64,000 nt of DNA, taken from the NCBI RefSeq assembly GCF_027943255.1, contig NC_072893.1, positions 34,122,001 to 34,186,000 of the forward strand, written 5' to 3'. A model generated the notes under the pieces. That model saw only the letters and a list, made by a program, of their open reading frames with translations, was not told where the DNA came from and made no database searches. The DNA comes from Anastrepha obliqua. Lineage: Eukaryota > Arthropoda > Insecta > Diptera > Tephritidae. Shown here piece after piece: positions 59,591-64,000 of this stretch; position 1 is the stretch's first letter, and each line of letters opens with the position of its first letter. Made by a program: the position numbers and the translations under genes.

Positions 59591-62288
59591 GCTTCACAGT
59601 CTGTGGTGGACCATAGCTTCATCAACAATCCTCCTCCAATTCAATCTCTCTCTTGCCTCATTTCTCCAATTACAAACAATCATGGTCACAATCTTGGTAA
59701 ATAATATTTTTCTTCAGAGCAGATGAGCAAATTAATGTATATGCACATTAGCGCATATGCAAATTTTAAGAACTGTAGGCTTTCTATGCTTTTATGAAAA
59801 CCTTAAAAGTAGGTAGGCAGGTGAAATGGTTTAAGTACCAGTGTGGCATTCCCCAAATAGCACTAAAACGACATTTTGATAGGTAGATATCTACAGCCAG
59901 GCATAGCTGTTGATGTATCGGAGAAGGTTGATGGGATTAAGGCTGGTGCACTGCCCTAGGCTATGTCTTGCTGCCGAACCTGGACATTTATAGAGAAAGT
60001 GCTCAATACTATCTTTCACTGAAAGGTGTCTACTATCTTCAATGAAGATAAGATGATAAATATAGCTTTTCTGTGTGTATAACGATCGTTTAATGACCGA
60101 CAAACACAGCTACGAGTTTGGAAATCGAATGGTGTGGAGCCCCCAGATCTTTCTGCGTCCTGCGTGTATTGCATTGAAACGAAACGGTTTTCGAAATAGC
60201 ACACAAAGAAATGTAGCTCCATCTGTTCTGAGCTTTTCTGAGAAATAAGTTATGCAATTTCTCTTTAACAACAGACAGGAATATGCCGATGACCTGGTGG
60301 GAGACTTCTTAGACCAATTCAGTCGACCCCATCCTGGCAGGCTCATAAGCAATGATGATATTAACTGATATAAAGGATGAAAAATTTAAAGCGCATTTTT
60401 TACATGTTTCAGATGAAATAATTCGCAGCGCAGTGTTTTAATGTGATATGAAAACTAAAATTGTAGTTTAAAATTTGTGAAACTTCAAAAAAAAAAGGAA
60501 AGGAAAGGTAGTCTGTTTTGTTTTTTTTTTTTTTTAGTTTTACTGCATTTTTATTCTATAAGTGAAAACGAAAGTTACTTAGACAGTTCGAAAGTGACTC
60601 TGAAAGTATACTTATTGTTTTATTATATCAATAAGCCATTAATGTCTTTGACAGAAAGGAAATTGCAGTGAAACATAAACATTTAATGGAGAAAAAGTTA
60701 ATTGTAGATCATAATTAACTATAATTTTACATTTGCTAATGAAATTGTAAAGCAATAATTTTCTTAATTCACTAATTAGGAAAAATTATAAACAGCAAAA
60801 CAAACTTTCGAGCAATCAAAGCTTGCTGAAAGCACTTTCTAGCAAAAATTACTTGCCTTTCGCGAAAACTATAAATGACGCGCTAAAAATACGCTTCAAT
60901 TATAAAATTTAATTTTAATTATTGCAAATTAGTTATTCTTCTTCTATTTTTTCTTTTTCTAACTCACCTGAGTGAATGGCAATTGCTCCGAATTGGCGCC
61001 ACACTTGCAGACGCTCTGCTCGATGACGCGCATGGCGAAGCGACGATGGGCCACACATGCCTGCGATTCGCAAGCATCACCGTCGTCGGCGGAAATGTGC
61101 GAGTGCACTCGATGTAACAGCAGCTCGAAGCATTCAGCCGCATCGCCGAGACAGCCGAGCGGAAAGCGACGACCGGCTAGAGGGCCACTGGCCAAGGCGC
61201 GACGCAAAGGCTCCGGACATAGGGCGGGCTCTGAGCTGGTTTGTAGTTGTTGGAAAAGTTCCTAATGAATAAAAAATAATGAAAAAATATATAAATTAGC
61301 AACAAATAACAACAACATTCGTAATAGTATAGGCCCTGTGAGGCCTAGCACAAGTTACATCAACACTAGTCACACACACACAGGCACACTCGTGTATGAA
61401 TACTTAAAAAGAAATAGAAAAATCGCATTAAACTAAATTAGACATAGCAGTTTACGCTTCAACACTCACAATCACCGCATTTATGCAACGATCTCGCTCG
61501 CCGTACACTTCATTGGCCGTCAGCGAGAGTAAAGTGTCGTTGCTGCCGAAGATGTGCTCGTTGCTGTTGCTTTTTTTGTAATAGTAGTTGTTGTTTGTGT
61601 TGCCACCACCGTTAATTATATTATTCATGCTGCCACCGAACGCATAGCCCCAGCCGGCCAACTCCGCCGTAGACGCCACCTTCGCCAGCGCGGATACTTT
61701 GCGGCTGCTGGCGGTTTGACGCGTCAACGTTGCCGATTTGTAGCCATCCAGCAGCGGGTCGTATGTTTTGCGCGGACTACTGCGCGGCAAAGTGCCATTG
61801 TTGCTGATCAGCTGGGCGTGTTGCGGATGCTGTGGCTTTAAAGGCAAATTGTGGTTGGTTACGGAGTTGGTAGCTGCTTGCAAATAATGTTGTTGTTGCT
61901 GCTGATGCATGTGTAGCTGTTGGAGTTGTTGTTGTTGTTGGATCTGCTGCTGAAACTGCAGCATTTGCTGTTGTTGCATTTGCTTTTGTTCCATTTGCTG
62001 TTGAAATTGTTGCATTTGTTGTTGCTGCTGCTGCTGTTGCTGCTGTGTCACCACATTCTGGTTTGGTCGGCAATTCTCTTTCGTTGCCACCGCCGCCGCC
62101 GTCACCCCAGAAGCTGTTTTGGCCTCCTTGTTATTTTCCGCGGCGCTATTTTTAGTATTATTGCTGTTGTTATTGTTAGTTTTATTCGTGGCTTTCGTTT
62201 CTTCCAGCGCTTTTGTTGTTGTTGTTGCTGTTTTATTGGCCGCTGTGCTGCTAGCCGGTTCTTTGCGTTTATAGCGAAACTTAATCAT
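44913..62288 (-). CDS. ec: echinus, USP53/USP54-type ubiquitin protease homologue (isoform with a polyQ N-terminus)
   Basis: Exons: 62288-61470, 61261-60968, 50173-50045, 49956-49651, 49562-44913. All junctions are GT-AG in phase 0, giving 2065 codons and TAA. The USP fold is split over exons 2-5: [36 protein letters not shown] joined to [11 protein letters not shown]; then [30 protein letters not shown] (candidate catalytic His493), [12 protein letters not shown] joined to [12 protein letters not shown], then YQPLLLLYA. No NxxxNSCFLN Cys box is present: exon 1 is Thr/Asn/Gln-rich instead. Exon 5 carries doubled RRAITP and YQNLSV motifs, a helical MIT-like stretch (about 812-895), long glutamine runs and a terminal C-x2-C-x11-C-x2-C (C2036, C2039, C2051, C2054). 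In Drosophila, echinus acts in pupal eye cell sorting and death. A Cys-box exon may lie beyond the right edge. Confidence 0.88.
52150..52350 (-). mobile_element. Possible LINE scrap, RT C-terminus
   Basis: The minus frame reads [20 protein letters not shown], which resembles the RGRPRxRWxDxVxxDLRxL end of RTE-like polymerases. The following residues are unrelated. Short and uncertain. Confidence 0.35.
52510..53230 (-). mobile_element. Jockey-like non-LTR retrotransposon, internally deleted
   Basis: On the minus strand: [11 protein letters not shown], then [20 protein letters not shown] (the FIPKxG block before the RT palm), then after a deletion the 3' finger [20 protein letters not shown] (CxxC...HxxxxC, the cysteine knuckle following RNase H), and finally CAGTGGCATCACAACGGACC at the 3' end (about 52540-52560). 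The frame is broken several times. Confidence 0.7.
54590..55500 (+). mobile_element. Mariner-type transposase relic
   Basis: Plus-strand pieces in order: [18 protein letters not shown] (first catalytic Asp), then NRPFGAVY-like residues, then [19 protein letters not shown] (second Asp; [10 protein letters not shown]) and [12 protein letters not shown], a DxTPLxFYL equivalent at 55255-55285, and [17 protein letters not shown] near the end. Frameshifts and stops occur throughout. The sequence GATACCTCTAAATTGGTCAC near 55550 may be the right terminus; a CACACCTCTAAAATC string at 54558 is the possible left one. Confidence 0.75.
55577..55880 (-). mobile_element. tRNA-derived SINE, diverged
   Basis: Same layout as the 36.0 kb copy in the same orientation: aattggcacttacgcccttt, gaggaggagctcagcc (complement), atttctgccatgaaaaagca (complement), and a head with the complement of GCCGAAGGGTTAGTACGTGA. 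The B-box-like GTTCGAGTCTTCGTGC is recognisable. Confidence 0.75.
58110..58817 (+). mobile_element. MITE family 1, copy 5 (best ends)
   Basis: GGGGTTAGGGCTAGTCAGAA at 58110 pairs with CTGACTACCTCTAACCCC at 58817. TTAA precedes the left end (58106-58109) and TTAT follows the right. Internal landmarks agree with copies 1-4. 708 bp; the open frames inside are not conserved. Confidence 0.82.
59035..59240 (-). mobile_element. tRNA-derived SINE, truncated at the tail
   Basis: Keeps the head (complement of GTAGCCGCAGGGAGTGGTGC) and the central body with atggcagaaatacagtctga, but lacks the GGAGGAGCTCGGCC end. Confidence 0.7.
59541..59589. repeat. (CT)n microsatellite
   Basis: About 24 uninterrupted CT dinucleotides inside the large echinus intron. 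Confidence 0.95.
59885..60110 (-). mobile_element. Jockey-like LINE 3' end
   Basis: The minus frame reads [20 protein letters not shown] and then [15 protein letters not shown], matching the xxxEHFLCxCPAL...INPxxLLxFIxxTxWF C-terminus downstream of RNase H in jockey-like elements. The first knuckle cysteines are eroded. Confidence 0.65.
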
Positions 62289-62600
62289 CTTGGCAGTTGT
62301 TGTGTTGGTTCTTCTTGGAGTTCTTGTTGTTGTTCTTGTTGTTGCCTTAAGTGGTGGCGTTTCCGTTTCTGATTAGTTACCTCAAATTACCAACGTCAAC
62401 ATTGTACACTTCCGTTCGCGTTAGCGCCTTTACTGTTGTTGTTGTTGCTGTCGAAGCTGTAAAATGTGGCAAATAAGTTTCGCTGGCGACAGAAAATTCA
62501 ATGAATGAATGAACGAGTACATTCGCTATCCGTAGGAAAGTGTTGATGCTGCAGTGAGTTTTCAATTTGTGTTTTCGTTCTTTTCTTACTTAAGCTATAA
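62289..62600 (-). promoter_or_regulatory. CAA-rich 5' UTR upstream of the echinus exon-1 ATG
   Basis: On the minus strand this is AACAACAAGAACAACAAC-rich leader DNA typical of long fly 5' UTRs. A 62-codon upstream ORF (62565-62377) ends before the start and is not recognised. A GAGGTAACT at 62384 could be a donor. The transcription start was not located. Confidence 0.35.
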
Positions 62601-62639
62601 TAATTTAGTAGAAATTTACGAATTGAGCTTAAGAAATTG

Positions 62640-64000
62640 CTTAGGGTTTTTTTGTAGTTTTCTTATTTTATTTCTCCTTTTTTAATTGTGTTTTAATTCT
62701 TCATTTTTTTATTTTTTATTTTCTTTCTATTTGTGTTTCCATTCTTCATTTTTTCGCTTTCGGTTTTCATTTTTCCTTTCTTCTTAGTTTCTGTTTCTTT
62801 CTTTAAATTTTTTTATTTTTCGTTTCTTTTTTTTAATTTTTTTTGTATTTTTATTTGAATTTTCATTTTCTTAAATATTTCCATTTCACTTATTTCTGCT
62901 ATTTTGTTTTATTGTAATGTCTAATTCCCATTTATATTTTTTTCTAATTTTAATTTTGTTTTTTTTTTTTGGTTTTGTTTTTTGTTTTTTGTTTTTTCCC
63001 CTATTTTTTTAATTTTTGTTTTTTTTAGCTTTTATTTTAATGTTTATGGCATTCTTTCCATTGCTATGTTTTCATTTGCATTTTAATATTTCTTGAGGTT
63101 TGTATGCCTTTTCGTTAGCATTTATTTTTATTTTGCTTCTCTCTTTTCATTTTTCTTTATTAACTTTATTTGTGTTTCAATTCTTATTTGCGATTTTTTT
63201 TTTTTTAATTTTAATTTGTTGTTTGTTTTACTTAAATGGTTATTTTTTTAAACAATTTTAAATTTTGTTTTGTCGCTATATTTTTTATATTTAGTTTGCA
63301 TTTAAGTTTTAGCGTTAGATTTTTATTTTCATTCAATTTTCATTATTATATATTTATAATAGGTATAATATTTCATATCTTGCTTCTCTTTTTTTAATTT
63401 TCTTTTATACAGTTTTTTATTTGGGTTTTAACTTTTTAAATTTTTTTTATGACTTAAATTTTTGTAATTATTGTTATTTTTAAATTTTTATTTTAATTTT
63501 TCTGTCAAATTAGTATTTTTTGTTTCTTTTATATTACTATTTTCATTTTCATTCATTTTTTATACTTATATTGAAATTTTGAATTTTTTCTTTTGGTTAG
63601 TGTTTATTTATTATGTTCATTTTTTTATTTTATTTTTTCATTTTATTTATTTAGTAACTTTTTTTATTTTCCTTTCCATTTTTAGTAGTGTTTTACTTTT
63701 TATTAATTATATTACATTTTTTTTGTTTATTAATTTGTATATTTACCTCTCCTGTTTTATTTTTATTCATTTTTTAATTATTTTAATTTAATAATTTTAT
63801 TTTTATTTGCATTTCCATGTCTCTTTTATATTTTTGTTTGTATTTAAATTGTTTGCCAGATTTTTCTTTAATTTTTTGTTTTAGTTTCCTTTTTTCATTT
63901 TTATATTTTTTCCTAGATTTTTCATTGTTTAATTTTTATGTATATTTTTTTATTTTGTTTTTAATTTCTATATACTACAATAATTTTCTTTTTGTGTTTT
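62640..64000. repeat. Extremely T-rich, strand-asymmetric low-complexity tract
   Basis: About 1.36 kb in which T dominates the plus strand (runs of TTTTATTTTT and TTTCATTTTT), with very little A-rich counterbalance. No gene or terminal repeat is evident. It lies upstream of the visible echinus exon 1, perhaps in an upstream intron or intergenic DNA. Confidence 0.8.

Larger units (their letters stand above)
50174..60967 (-). other. 10.8 kb echinus intron filled with repeats
   Basis: Separates exon 2 from exon 3 of echinus. It contains a jockey-like LINE, a mariner-type relic, two SINEs, a family-1 MITE, a CT microsatellite and a second LINE scrap, listed separately. T-rich tracts lie at 51290-51430 and ATGT repeats near 56530-56785 and 57350-57375. 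No nested host gene was recognised. Confidence 0.7.

Noticed and set aside
61554..62372. Leu/Cys-rich plus-strand ORFs at the right end
   Set aside because: They are antisense shadows of the polyQ first exon of echinus.

Overview
The window is AT-rich nuclear DNA of a higher fly, most likely a tephritid fruit fly. The reasons are the short GT-AG introns, ATGT and CAA microsatellites, a tRNA-derived SINE of a kind I associate with tephritids, many Tc1/mariner remnants, and dipteran-type genes. Everything was read by eye and nothing was searched; the organism is an inference.

Host genes. All convincing genes lie on the minus strand. (1) 224-338 is the first coding exon of an unidentified gene that runs off the left edge. 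(2) 4678-7905 is a complete ten-exon transmembrane channel-like (TMC) gene; all splice phases close into 861 residues. (3) 11217-11582 and 25345-25695 are two intronless paralogues of the succinate dehydrogenase assembly factor SDHAF4 (Sirup in Drosophila). A 56-codon ORF sits 80 bp upstream of the second. (4) 44913-62288 is echinus, the fly USP53/USP54 homologue: five visible coding exons, a 10.8 kb intron, a His box but no Cys box in the exons in view, and a long glutamine-rich tail.

Mobile DNA. The rest is largely transposon debris. It includes a hAT relic with arrays of an ATTCGAA motif, a hAT-type foldback MITE with a perfect 8-bp target duplication, five copies of a 0.65-0.7 kb MITE plus two related families bounded by TTAA, a degraded piggyBac, several mariner families, two Tc1-like elements each interrupted by the same short-TIR mariner (32.1 kb and 39.3 kb), a pogo-like MITE, four SINE copies, and fragments of RTE-like and jockey-like non-LTR retrotransposons.

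Layout: 0-4.7 kb, exon, hAT and duplicated repeats; 4.7-7.9 kb, TMC; 8-24.5 kb, repeats with SDHAF4 copy 1; 25.3-26 kb, SDHAF4 copy 2 and the small ORF; 26-43.3 kb, dense transposon graveyard; 43.3-62.3 kb, echinus with a repeat-filled large intron; 62.6-64 kb, extremely T-rich DNA. I saw no tRNA or rRNA gene, CRISPR array or obviously new defence or metabolic system. The most notable items are the echinus isoform without a Cys box, the SDHAF4 duplication, and a short core shared by the TTAA-bounded MITE families.
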